The translations under genes were made by a program, and so were the position numbers. The notes under the pieces were generated by a model, which was not told the DNA's origin, ran no database searches, and saw only the letters and a program-made list of their open reading frames with translations. This document shows, in pieces, positions 8,880 through 16,465 of a DNA stretch of 61,804 nt; the stretch's first letter is position 1; each line of letters starts with the position of its first letter. The stretch is from Desulfuromonadales bacterium (GTDB lineage Bacteria; Desulfobacterota; Desulfuromonadia; Geobacterales; Pseudopelobacteraceae). Where the stretch lies: NCBI GenBank assembly GCA_013377095.1, contig JACAAY010000017.1:1-61804 (forward strand), given 5' to 3'.

Positions 8880-9000
8880 CTCATAACTCCCCCCAACCCC
8901 CTCTTATCTTAAGAGGGGGAGCTTAAAACCAAAATACCACCGTGGTCACCACCGTGCGTCCCTCCCCTTAAGTTAAGGGGAGGACAGGTGGGGTTATGAG
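8880..9000. repeat. Two-hairpin repeat unit B with inverted ends
   Basis: Second copy of the unit at 8390-8522 in the same orientation. It begins CTCATAACTCCCCCC, ends GGACAGGTGGGGTTATGAG, and contains palindromes CCCCTCTTATCTTAAGAGGGG (near 8898-8918) and CCTCCCCTTAAGTTAAGGGGAGG (split here as two 10-base arms around AAG, 8961-8983). The centre differs from unit A. It lies upstream of the DUF559 gene and supplies the last codons and stop of the hsdS remnant. Units A and B thus bracket the DUF559 gene. Confidence 0.85.
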
Positions 9001-9185
9001 CCTCTCTCCCCCTGCCGGTTGCGAGTTGCGGACGTCGATCTTGCCGGTGACGGCGGCGGAGATGAGGGCGGTGCGACGTTCTTGCATTAATACAATAGCC
9101 GTCTCTGCATTTTTATGAGTTGATCATATCGATTTGATTTGGATTGTAAGAATGCTGCTATCTCATCCTGTTCTTCAATTGGTGG
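8968..9185 (-). pseudogene. hsdS: hsdS remnant: frameshifted C-terminus of a type I specificity subunit
   Basis: On the minus strand the sequence reads PPIEEQDEIAAFLQSK, RYDQLIK and, after a one-base frame change, ETAIVLMQERRTALISAA and VTGKIDVR. This is the conserved end of type I specificity subunits. The frame then continues into repeat unit B and stops there (LITPPVLPLT, stop at 8968). The 5' side ends abruptly at the stop codon of the ATPase gene (9187). Only about 70 residues of a roughly 400-residue protein remain. Confidence 0.75.
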
Positions 9186-9186
9186 G

Positions 9187-10524
9187 CTAATGGTTCACCT
9201 TCGACGGCAGAAACTCCACCGCATCTTCCAACCCCAAGGCACGAAACTCCACCTGGTATCCCTGATATTCCTGCAGCAGCCGCTCTGCCTTATGCTGCAG
9301 GGCCGGCAGGCTGATCCTGGACTTGTTCCGTTTGATTTCGGCAATGACCAGCTCTTTGCGAAGGTCGTTAACAGCAACCAGGTCGATCTCGTTCTTGTTG
9401 CCGCGCTCCCAATAGCTGCCGATCCGGTTATACGTGCCGCTTGCAGCAAACAGGTCGTGAAAGAAGCGCTCCAGAATCTTGCCGGACCAGGTGGCGTAAT
9501 CGCGTTCGATGATTTCACGAACGTAACCAAAGTTGCCGGTCTCGACTGCCGAAAGGTTGCGGTAGATAAAGCGGAACCAGAAGCTGAGGAAGTTATCCCG
9601 CAGGTAATACTTCTGCAGCCTGCCACCCGGCTTGGCATTGATCGGACGGTGCTTGGCAATCAGGGCGTATTCGTCTTCCAGTTTGGCCAGGTACGCGCCA
9701 CTGTGGATTTCCAGGACCGATTCGATTTCGCTGCGTGCTGTTTTGCCGGAGGAAATCAGTTCGAGAATGGAGAAATAGGTGCCATACTCTCTGCCGAACT
9801 CCTCCACCAGCAGGTTCTTCCCTTCAGCAAGAAAAGGTGAATGCGGCTTGAGAATAAAGTCGAGCATCTTCTTATGCGTCAGTGACTTGTTCTCGGCGAA
9901 CATCTCCAGGTATTTGGGGAGTCCGCCGGTAATGGCGTAGCTGTCGAACAGGGACGGGATATCACGGTGACTATGATCAACCAGGACTTCATGAATGGCG
10001 GCAATGCTGAACGGCTTGAGAAAGATGATCCGGTCGGCCCGACCGAAGAGCGCTTCTTTTGCATCCTGAAAGATGCGGTGCATGAGAGAGTGAACCGAGC
10101 CGATGCAGATCAGGTTCAGTTTGCAGGTCGCCTTGTTACGGTCCCAGATCCCCTGAATCTCTGAGAAGACCGCCGGATTGATGCTGAAGAACTCCTGGAA
10201 CTCGTCAATTATCAGGGTAATGCGTTCTGTACGGGAAAGCTCGATCAACAGGGTAAAGATGTCACGGAAATTACGGATCTCACCGACGATCGGCAGTGTG
10301 CCGATGCGCCGGATCTCTTCAAGGTATTCCTGGCAGAGAAGGGATTCCGCCTTGCGAGAGACAAACAGGTAGAGGTGCCGGGCAGATTTCGCCGATTCGA
10401 GAGCCAGAATCGTTTTGCCGACCCGGCGGCGACCGGTAATGACGGTCATTCTGCCGGATGATGCCGACTGGTCATGGAGGTTAGCTAGCTCTTCAAGTTC
10501 GCTGACACGGTTGTAGAATTTCAT
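9187..10524 (-). CDS. AAA ATPase, ATPase_2/DUF234 family
   Basis: A 445-aa ATPase of the archaeal-type MNS clade. Walker A is GRRRVGKT (about residues 30-37), Walker B is LIIDEFQEF, and the sensor region contains CIGSVHSLM. The C-terminal DUF234-like part has a putative PD-(D/E)XK nuclease core (NEIDLVAVND...LVIAEIKRNKS). These proteins are common in archaea and mobile or defence regions; their role is unclear. I chose ATG 10524 (MKFYNRVSEL) because of a GAGGCGGCGG ribosome site; a longer upstream frame lacks family similarity. Its stop touches the hsdS remnant. Confidence 0.8.
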   Translation of the reverse strand: MKFYNRVSELEELANLHDQSASSGRMTVITGRRRVGKTILALESAKSARHLYLFVSRKAESLLCQEYLEEIRRIGTLPIVGEIRNFRDIFTLLIELSRTERITLIIDEFQEFFSINPAVFSEIQGIWDRNKATCKLNLICIGSVHSLMHRIFQDAKEALFGRADRIIFLKPFSIAAIHEVLVDHSHRDIPSLFDSYAITGGLPKYLEMFAENKSLTHKKMLDFILKPHSPFLAEGKNLLVEEFGREYGTYFSILELISSGKTARSEIESVLEIHSGAYLAKLEDEYALIAKHRPINAKPGGRLQKYYLRDNFLSFWFRFIYRNLSAVETGNFGYVREIIERDYATWSGKILERFFHDLFAASGTYNRIGSYWERGNKNEIDLVAVNDLRKELVIAEIKRNKSRISLPALQHKAERLLQEYQGYQVEFRALGLEDAVEFLPSKVNH

Positions 10525-10650
10525 CTGCCGCCGCCTCTTTGATGTAGTAACGGGAGTTACTGTAATATATTTGCGGTGCAAGTGCAACCAATCAAAGTGG
10601 TATTCAAGCATCCAGCTAAATGCAACCTCGTACGGCACCCAAAACGTGTG

Positions 10651-10877
10651 CCTGACTTGGATGCTGAAATGTCACCACATTTCCGAAAATGAAAAAGGCC
10701 CCCGTTCAGGGAGCCGCATTTCAAGATCCGCCGTGTTGTCTGGATTCGCGCCGCTTTAGATTGACATACGGTCAGCTATCGCTGCCGTGGCCGATGGTCA
10801 TTGACCACCGCGAGAAGTCACCTTCCCGATTCGCCCCCTGATTTTACAGCGTGGGACTGTTCGCCGCTGCCATCCTT
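10651..10877. repeat. Long direct repeat, copy 1 (about 225 bp)
   Basis: This segment recurs in the same orientation at 27738-27961 with roughly 90% identity by eye (shared blocks include ATGCTGAAATGTC, GGCCCCCGTTCAGGGAGCC, ACCACCGCGAGAAGTCACC and TTTACAGCGTGGGACTGTT). It contains a small hairpin (GGCCCCCGTTCAGGGAGCC). I see no clear protein in it; an insertion-sequence end or remnant is possible. Copy 1 is just outside the left end of the tRNA-Ser element, copy 2 is inside. Confidence 0.85.
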
Positions 10878-10916
10878 AGCAATAGACAGAGACGGATGCA
10901 GTCGGATAAGAATACA

Positions 10917-10980
10917 AAAAAGCCCCTAATTTCTCAGGGGCTTTTGGACTGCAACGGACTCTACCGGATTGTTAAATGGC
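10917..10980. repeat. Left attachment-site repeat of the tRNA-Ser element
   Basis: This 64-bp stretch matches 35207-35270 at 62 of 64 positions and ends exactly in TGGC, the complement of the tRNA-Ser 3' G-CCA. It also carries the tRNA's terminator hairpin (AGCCCCTAA...TCAGGGGCT with an A-run before it, i.e. a T-run on the minus strand). It is therefore the duplicated attachment site left at the far end of the element after integration at the tRNA 3' end. Distance between copies is 24,290 bp. Confidence 0.88.
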
Positions 10981-11051
10981 GAGAGAGTCCATCAAACTAT
11001 TAACTCAATCTACTGATATCATAAGCATTCAGTAGTCAGCTCGATTGTTGT

Positions 11052-11075
11052 TACCACAAAAAATACCACAATAAA
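11052..11075. promoter_or_regulatory. Putative integrase arm-type sites, left end
   Basis: TACCACAAAAAA (11052-11063) is immediately followed by TACCACAATAAA (11064-11075). The same motif occurs at least four times just inside the right end (35093-35159). Repeated motifs found at both ends of an element, beside the core repeat, fit arm-type binding sites of a tyrosine integrase. Confidence 0.6.
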
Positions 11076-11213
11076 ATCTGTGGCCACTTAAAGGATACCC
11101 TGTCTACCATAAGGAGGGCTTGTTGGGCAAGCACAATTCAGACATTTAACAAGGCGCAGACCGACAGAATGTGATTAAACTGCTGACAGCAGACAAAATT
11201 CTGGGAGGTTCAT

Positions 11214-11564
11214 ATGTCAAATGCAATCAAATACTATGACGCCCAACAATGGTTAATAGAGACACAACCAAAACGGGCAAAGCTCCCGGCAGTGGTGGTC
11301 GCCATATTCGTTACCCTGCTCACCAGCGCGGTTGCCGGTCTGCTGGTCGGCCTCTGCTTCTTGGGAACAATCTGGTGCTGGGCTATCGGCATCGCCTGCA
11401 TCTCGCTGCTGTACATTCTGATGGACCGGGTGCAAGTGCAGCTCTATCATGGCTACGTGAAGGGGAGGCCGTTCTGGGCGCTGATCACGTACTCCTTTTT
11501 CAGCACGGACTATCGCCCCTGTTATGCCCCATGGTGGTGCTGGCGCTGGTACTACCGGTGGTAA
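11214..11564 (+). CDS. Small membrane protein of unknown function
   Basis: A 116-aa protein with two strong hydrophobic segments (about residues 25-52 and 54-70) flanked by a basic N-terminus, and an aromatic C-terminal tail rich in Trp, Tyr and Cys (CYAPWWCWRWYYRW). The start is well supported by GGGAGG seven bases before ATG 11214. It is the first gene inside the left end of the element, is monocistronic, and is followed by an intrinsic terminator at 11686. I do not recognise the family. Confidence 0.65.
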   Translation: MSNAIKYYDAQQWLIETQPKRAKLPAVVVAIFVTLLTSAVAGLLVGLCFLGTIWCWAIGIACISLLYILMDRVQVQLYHGYVKGRPFWALITYSFFSTDYRPCYAPWWCWRWYYRW

Positions 11565-11685
11565 ACTCCAAATGTTTGGGAGTAAATTTCCCCTCAACTC
11601 GGGGACAGAGGACCAGGAACGCGGTACTGTATGGTCTTGCGAGGATGTTGTTGGAGAAATAAGAGATAGATTACTGGCAAACAGG

Positions 11686-11713
11686 AAAGGCGGCCATTTG
11701 GCCGCCTTTTGTT
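11686..11713 (+). terminator. Intrinsic terminator
   Basis: AAAGGCGGCC and GGCCGCCTTT form a perfect 10-bp stem with a 4-base loop (ATTT), followed by TTTTGTT-like sequence. It ends the transcript of the 11214-11564 gene; the A-rich 5' side may let it also serve the convergent gene at 11748. Confidence 0.8.
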
Positions 11714-11747
11714 CTTATATAGATAAATCTGTACCGCATTTTTATTA

Positions 11748-11966
11748 TTATGGTTTTCTCCACTTGTCTGGATTCCCGACAGTTGTATTTCTAACTCGCT
11801 CAACATGAACAGTTGCATTTGGGTTTAACTCTTTTGCACGTTCAATTGCCTTTGCTTGCGTTGGAGCAACTGCGCTAGCCCTTTCAGCATTTGGCTTACG
11901 AACAGCATAATCACCTTCTGGCCGCCGTTCTACAAAGACGTTGTTGCTATTCTTTTTATCGCTCAT
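11748..11966 (-). CDS. DUF2188 family small protein
   Basis: A 72-aa charged protein with the DUF2188 layout: VFVERRPEGDYAVRKPNAERAS, a helical stretch TQAKAIERAKEL, and a tail resembling VHVERVRNT. These small proteins are widespread in genomes and mobile elements, and no function is established. It begins at ATG 11966 and lies in an apparent minus-strand group with the tiny frame at 12029-12151. Confidence 0.7.
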   Translation of the reverse strand: MSDKKNSNNVFVERRPEGDYAVRKPNAERASAVAPTQAKAIERAKELNPNATVHVERVRNTTVGNPDKWRKP

Positions 11967-12028
11967 ATTAAATCCTTAGATTAAGTTTCCCTGGGGAGGG
12001 GGAGCAGCTCCCCCTCCGGTTCTGTTAC

Positions 12029-12151
12029 TTACACCCAGATCGGGAATGCCTTCTTGCCGAACTGCGATGCGTAGATTACTCTGCCAGTTTTTGTTGTGAT
12101 GCTGGCGACGAAGATTAGACGCTTTCCTGCTCTATCGGTTTGTTGCGACAC
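12029..12151 (-). CDS. Probable 40-aa phage-type small protein
   Basis: Minus-strand GTG frame reading SQQTDRAGKRLIFVASITTK then TGRVIYASQFGKKAFPIWV. The composition (basic, then strand-like, ending in an aromatic FPIWV) looks like the short 'TGRVIYASQFGKKAF' proteins that I recall from prophages. A GGAGG at 12164-12168 precedes it; the exact start (GTG 12151 or GTG 12160) is uncertain. The ribosome site falls in one arm of an inverted repeat (CCTACCTCC near 12160-12168 with GGAGGTAGG near 12198-12206), so translation may be controlled by structure. Confidence 0.45.
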   Translation of the reverse strand: MSQQTDRAGKRLIFVASITTKTGRVIYASQFGKKAFPIWV

Positions 12152-12262
12152 ATCAAACACCTACCTCCGGAAACAGATTTTTCGGCTTTACAACAGGAGG
12201 TAGGACGTGTAATGATGTCCGATAGCTTACCTGTTTACCTTTCCCGGGTTTCCAATTCGGGG

Positions 12263-12296
12263 ACCTCCTGAATCTGCTCCAACAGATTCAGGAGGT
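12263..12296. terminator. Perfect 14-bp hairpin after the ImmA/IrrE-like gene
   Basis: ACCTCCTGAATCTG and CAGATTCAGGAGGT pair perfectly around the loop CTCCAA. It lies eight bases beyond the stop of the minus-strand gene at 12304. No T-run follows on the minus strand, so it may be a stabilising 3' hairpin or inefficient terminator. The remaining bases of the 11967-12303 gap hold the tiny frame and inverted repeat listed separately. Confidence 0.6.
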
Positions 12297-12303
12297 TTGA
12301 CCT

Positions 12304-13374
12304 TTAAGACACTCCGATTGCTCTCCTCACTTTTCTCACGCTCGGTTGTTCCTCCAAATACATCCGTCTGAACTCCTGATGATGTATCCCTACAAGCTCA
12401 GAAACTTCCTCCGCAGAAAGATGGTTTTCAGACAAATGATAATCGATGATGTTTGATAACAAACGTGGAGTTTCACGGGCTACATCCAGTTGCGCAGGTT
12501 CTTTCGTTCTATAACCGGCCTTTGAAAGCTGCATCCATAAATATTGACTCTGGCGGGATGTAATTGCCCCGACCTTACCTGCACGAACAAGCAGAGCTGC
12601 CATAGAAACTTTCCAGTAGCGTTTGAGTTCGGCTAACTTGGAAAGATTAACAAAACGCAGAGATAATTCGATTTCCTTTTTAGGCATCAAAAACTCAGAA
12701 GCAAATAGGTCTGCCTCATCCTCCATGTCGGGAGTGGGCGAACTATGCATAACGAGATGGCCAAGTTCATGAGCAAGGGTAAACCGGAAACGATCCCCGG
12801 AGATATCCTTGTTCACGAATATCATAGGTGGTAAGTCATTGCTCCTGGAACTGACACCATCAATAAGGTGAGACTCAAAATCACAGTTTATGACTATTCC
12901 GCCAGCCTTCTCTATAAGGCTTGTCATGTTGACGATTGGTCCTGCTGGGACATCCCACTCCTTACGCAATTTACGAGCAATAGCCTCTGGCGTTTGAGTC
13001 CTATTGACAGGAAATTCTGGGATCCCCTCTCCAGTGATCTCAAGTTCTTCCAGAAGTTTATGAAGATGTATTCTTCTTATGTTAAGATGGGCATCAATTT
13101 TACACAGAGTTTTTTTTGTGAGGGCCGCTCTTTTGCGGTGGAGGTTAATTCCATGGGCGCAGACCGCATCTGTAAGAAAAAAAAAGTTTTGTGGATACTT
13201 TAGACAGGAAGATAGATCAATCAACATTTGGTCTGAAATACTTAGGAGCCCTTGTTCGATTTTAGATACCTTTCCTTGGGTTACACCCAACTCCACGGCA
13301 AGTTCAGATTGAGTCAGTCCACGTGATTCACGAGCTAGCGTAACCATGTTGTAGTTGACTTTCTGAATAGCCAC
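12304..13374 (-). CDS. HTH (XRE) regulator fused to an ImmA/IrrE-family metallopeptidase
   Basis: A 356-aa protein. Residues about 10-65 form a Cro/C1-type helix-turn-helix (RESRGLTQSELAVELGVTQG, KVSKIEQG). The C-terminal half is an M78 peptidase with the zinc site HELGH at 202-206 and the following E-D-E-A-DLFASEFLMP block. Known relatives cleave a partner repressor (ImmA/ImmR of ICEBs1, IrrE/DdrO), so it may act as the SOS- or stress-responsive switch of this element. The start is a GTG (13374) behind AAAGGAG. The 318-bp gap on its upstream side has no gene that I can support. Confidence 0.88.
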   Translation of the reverse strand: MAIQKVNYNMVTLARESRGLTQSELAVELGVTQGKVSKIEQGLLSISDQMLIDLSSCLKYPQNFFFLTDAVCAHGINLHRKRAALTKKTLCKIDAHLNIRRIHLHKLLEELEITGEGIPEFPVNRTQTPEAIARKLRKEWDVPAGPIVNMTSLIEKAGGIVINCDFESHLIDGVSSRSNDLPPMIFVNKDISGDRFRFTLAHELGHLVMHSSPTPDMEDEADLFASEFLMPKKEIELSLRFVNLSKLAELKRYWKVSMAALLVRAGKVGAITSRQSQYLWMQLSKAGYRTKEPAQLDVARETPRLLSNIIDYHLSENHLSAEEVSELVGIHHQEFRRMYLEEQPSVRKVRRAIGVS

Positions 13375-13693
13375 AAATTATCTCCTTTCTTGTTTGATTT
13401 TGTCACTGTGACGTAAATATCATTCTTCGAAACCTATTGCAAGAACTATTGTTAAAACATGCGTGGAATATTCCGGATAATCCAAAAAGGGTGAGCATGA
13501 CGCTGTCCCCTCTTTCCCACGTTTAAAAATGAGACAGGCTAAATTTCCAATAGGCTGAAACAATTAAAGTTGCTGCAGGAGAAATGGATCACAAGATTGC
13601 CAGTCAGTTTTGAGAGCAATTGGCGGTTTCTCCTTTTGACCAAATCGTGCTCAACCGGCAGGTGGTTGCAATGTCTTTGCTGCTGGGGTCATT
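13375..13693. other. Gene-free gap between the ImmA/IrrE-like gene and the recombinase module
   Basis: About 320 bp without a supportable gene. It contains the ribosome site of the 12304-13374 gene on the minus strand. A phrase CCTTTTGACCA near 13632 resembles CCCTTTGACCA near 17377 after the RepB-like gene; such a pair could mark the module ends, but it is too short to assert. Confidence 0.4.
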
Positions 13694-13957
13694 TCAACTT
13701 AATTCAAGCGAAAATGAATTTTCAACTGCCTGCCTGACAAACTTATATTCCTGCATCATCCTCAGCAAATCGAGAGCTGTCATTCCCGTATCCTTGTAAT
13801 ACCAGTTCCGTGCCCGTTCGATAGGTATGTTGAGGTCACGAGCCGCCTGCTTTGTCGTAATCCCCTGCTCTCGTAGCATCTTCACAATATATTTCGTGAG
13901 ATCGCAATTGCTGAATTCATTTTTGTGGCAAATCTGCCACAAAATCTTTCTGGACAT
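13694..13957 (-). CDS. Small putative DNA-binding protein divergent from the recombinase
   Basis: An 87-aa protein (start ATG 13957 after GGGG, chosen over a longer upstream frame). It has a helix-turn-helix-like centre: LTKYIVKMLREQGITTKQAA, then RDLNIPIERARNWY. I infer a regulator because it is transcribed divergently from the serine recombinase, with 66 bp between the start codons and a perfect palindrome at its own beginning. I do not recognise a named family. Confidence 0.55.
   Translation of the reverse strand: MSRKILWQICHKNEFSNCDLTKYIVKMLREQGITTKQAARDLNIPIERARNWYYKDTGMTALDLLRMMQEYKFVRQAVENSFSLELS
13921..13944. promoter_or_regulatory. Palindrome at the start of the divergent regulator gene
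   Basis: TTTTGTGGCA and TGCCACAAAA form a perfect 10+10 inverted repeat with 4-base spacer AATC. It lies within the first codons of the 13694-13957 gene and about 80 bp upstream of the recombinase start. A TTGACA (13973-13978) follows it. It could be an operator for autoregulation or a recombinase binding site. Confidence 0.5.
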
Positions 13958-14023
13958 ACGCCCCTTCTTTGGTTGACAGTATTTTGGAATATTCTGACGT
14001 GTAAACAGGGAGATACCCAGAAT

Positions 14024-15628
14024 ATGCAACAAACAGGAAGGGCCTATACACCGGCTGAAATCAAAAGCCTGCGCCTTAAGGGTGCCATGTATATCCGCAT
14101 GTCCACAGAGTTGCAGGTGGAGTCGCCGGAAAATCAGGAACGCGCAATACGAACCTATGCCGCTGAATACGGCATTGAAATCGTCAAAACCTATGCTGAC
14201 TTAGGCGTCAGTGGAATAACTACGGAAAAGCGGGAACAGTTTCAGACCTTGATTGATGATGTGGAGCAAGGACGTAATGCGTACAACATTGTCTTGTATC
14301 TGGATGAAAGCCGCTGGGGACGGTTTGTAGACAGCCGCGAGGCTGAATATCATCGTATGAGGCTGGAACGCAGAAACGTCGTGTGCCAGTCCTGCGAAAA
14401 GCCGCTGACGTTGACCAACAACATTGCCGACCGGATTATGACCCTCCTCCGGGACGAAAGCGCCAGCGACTATTGCCGCCAACTTTCTCAGAAAGTGTGG
14501 GCGGGACAATGCAACCTGGTAGCAAAAGGATATCGACAGGGAGGTGTGGCAGGTTTCGGGCTCCGGCGCATGTTATTGGACGAGACCGGCAGCCCCAAGC
14601 AGGAATTAACAATGGGACAGCGTAAAAGCCTACTCACCGAGAGGGTGATTCTGATGCCGGGCCCAGACGTGGAACGGGGGATTGTGCTCTGGATTTATGA
14701 CCAGTTCATTGCTGGGACGGGTGAAACGGAAATTGCGACGCGGCTGAACGCGAGGGGAGTTAAAAACCATTTTGGCCGTCCATGGTCACGAGGAACTGTG
14801 TGCGAAGTGCTGACCAATGAAAAGTATGTTGGCAATAACTTATTCAACCGCACATCGGGCAAAATGAAGAGCAAAGCCAAACCCAATCCGGAAAGCGAAT
14901 GGGTTCGCAAGGAACGCGCCTTCGAGCCCATAGTGGATGTGGAGCGTTTCTACACCGTCCAAGGTATATACCGGGAACGGAACAAAAAGACTACGGACGA
15001 AGAACTATTGCAAGGTCTGCGAGACTTATATTCCAGGCAAGGACGCCTCTCTGCGTTGATCATTGACGAAGCGGATTTTTTGCCCCCCAGTAGTCTGTTT
15101 CGCACGCGCTTCGGCGGACTTTTGCGGGCCTATCGAATGATCGGCTATACCCCGGAGCGAGACTATCAGTATGTTGCCATAAACCAACGGTTACGCGCCC
15201 TCCATGCCGAGATTGTGGCTGATGTTGTCTGCGGCATAGAGAACCTTTGCGGCAGGCAGATTCCCATAGACCCTGAATGCTGCCTGTTGGAATTGAATTG
15301 CAATCTATTTATTTCGGTTGTCATCAGTCGCTGCTTTACGACTCCATCCGGAACCAGGCGCTGGAAAATCCGCTTTGATAGCGGCCTTCATCCCGACATA
15401 ACCGTAGCGGTACGCATGGACACCCGTAATGAAGCGATCCGGGATTACTACATCCTCCCAGCGCTGGAATTTTCAGATGAACAGATAAAACTCACGGAAG
15501 ACAACGCAGGGTTTTTGGACGGCTTTCGTACTGGCACGCTGGATTATTTGCTGAATTTGAGCGTTAACATCTCTCTCGACAAGGCGGTGGAACATGGAGC
15601 ATGGGGCAATTGCACTTATTCCCATTGA
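14024..15628 (+). CDS. Large serine recombinase (resolvase/recombinase family)
   Basis: A 534-aa site-specific recombinase. The N-terminal resolvase domain carries the catalytic Ser (S27 in AMYIRMSTELQ) and arginines in LDESRWGRF. The central 'recombinase' domain follows (GYRQGGVAGFGLRRMLLD ... ARGVKNHFGRPWSRGTVCEV, then LTNEKYVGNNLFNR). The C-terminal third (about 350-534) has no zinc-ribbon cysteine pattern and is unlike phiC31-type integrases. The start is ATG 14024 after CAGGGAGA. Its last 35 bp overlap the following ParB-like gene, so the two are probably translated together, which is unusual for a plain integrase. Confidence 0.88.
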   Translation: MQQTGRAYTPAEIKSLRLKGAMYIRMSTELQVESPENQERAIRTYAAEYGIEIVKTYADLGVSGITTEKREQFQTLIDDVEQGRNAYNIVLYLDESRWGRFVDSREAEYHRMRLERRNVVCQSCEKPLTLTNNIADRIMTLLRDESASDYCRQLSQKVWAGQCNLVAKGYRQGGVAGFGLRRMLLDETGSPKQELTMGQRKSLLTERVILMPGPDVERGIVLWIYDQFIAGTGETEIATRLNARGVKNHFGRPWSRGTVCEVLTNEKYVGNNLFNRTSGKMKSKAKPNPESEWVRKERAFEPIVDVERFYTVQGIYRERNKKTTDEELLQGLRDLYSRQGRLSALIIDEADFLPPSSLFRTRFGGLLRAYRMIGYTPERDYQYVAINQRLRALHAEIVADVVCGIENLCGRQIPIDPECCLLELNCNLFISVVISRCFTTPSGTRRWKIRFDSGLHPDITVAVRMDTRNEAIRDYYILPALEFSDEQIKLTEDNAGFLDGFRTGTLDYLLNLSVNISLDKAVEHGAWGNCTYSH

Positions 15629-16460
15629 AGACATTCACATCCTGAATCCACGGGTGCGCAATCAGATTATTGCCGAAGAAATACATCAGAACATTCGAAG
15701 CGTTGGTTTGAAAAGGCCCATAACGGTTTCTCCCAGAAAAGATGAAATAAGCGGCAAGAAATATGACCTTGTGTGCGGGCAGGGCCGGCTTGAGGCATTT
15801 ATTGCCGCTGGAGAAACGGAAATCCCCGCTGTCGTACGCGAAGTAAGTGAAGAAGATGCGCATATTATGAGCCTGGTGGAGAATATCGCCCGGCGCAACA
15901 GTAGTGCCTTAGAGCTTCTCCAGAGCATCAAGTATCTGAAAAGCCAGGGGTACGCTGATGATGCCATTGCCGCAAAAACCAACCTTGGTAAAGACTATAT
16001 TCGAGGCATCATCCGTCTGCTTGAAGAGGGTGAGGAATACCTTGTCAACGCCGTGGAAAAGGGGCGAATTCCTTTATACCAGGCGCTGAACATAGCTGCG
16101 GAAGATGACGCCGCTGTACAGACGGCCTTGACAGAGGCATATGAGTCGGGGGCATTGACCGGGAAAAAGCTTGTTGTTGTTCAAAAAATCATTTCCCGAC
16201 GTAAACATTACGGTAAAGGGCTTTCAGCTCCACAGCGTGATAATGCCAAGGTTTCCGCAGAAGATCTGATTGCAGCCTATGAAAATGGAGCCAAGGAGAA
16301 GAAGCGGTTACTGGCCCAGTCGAACTATATCAAGGATGTCTTGGACTACACGGCCATGGCTTTACGCCAGTTATTGAACGATGTCCATTTTACCAATCAG
16401 CTGAAGGCCGTCGGTATGATTGAAATACCTCTGCATGTAACGGATCTTCTGAAAAGGTAG
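15594..16460 (+). CDS. ParB-like partition/nuclease-domain protein 1
   Basis: A 288-aa ParB/Spo0J-type protein. The ParB N-terminal domain has the box GQGRLEA (residues 62-68, corresponding to GERRxxA) and VENIARRN (95-102, corresponding to ENxxR). It is followed by a helix-turn-helix region (about 110-150, AIAAKTNLGKDYIRGIIRLL). Family members load at parS DNA using CTP; the GERR box here is divergent. The gene starts inside the recombinase gene (ATG 15594) and is 5 bp from the next gene. No ParA ATPase gene is nearby, so ordinary segregation is unlikely. Confidence 0.85.
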   Translation: MEHGAIALIPIEDIHILNPRVRNQIIAEEIHQNIRSVGLKRPITVSPRKDEISGKKYDLVCGQGRLEAFIAAGETEIPAVVREVSEEDAHIMSLVENIARRNSSALELLQSIKYLKSQGYADDAIAAKTNLGKDYIRGIIRLLEEGEEYLVNAVEKGRIPLYQALNIAAEDDAAVQTALTEAYESGALTGKKLVVVQKIISRRKHYGKGLSAPQRDNAKVSAEDLIAAYENGAKEKKRLLAQSNYIKDVLDYTAMALRQLLNDVHFTNQLKAVGMIEIPLHVTDLLKR

Positions 16461-16465
16461 CGGAG

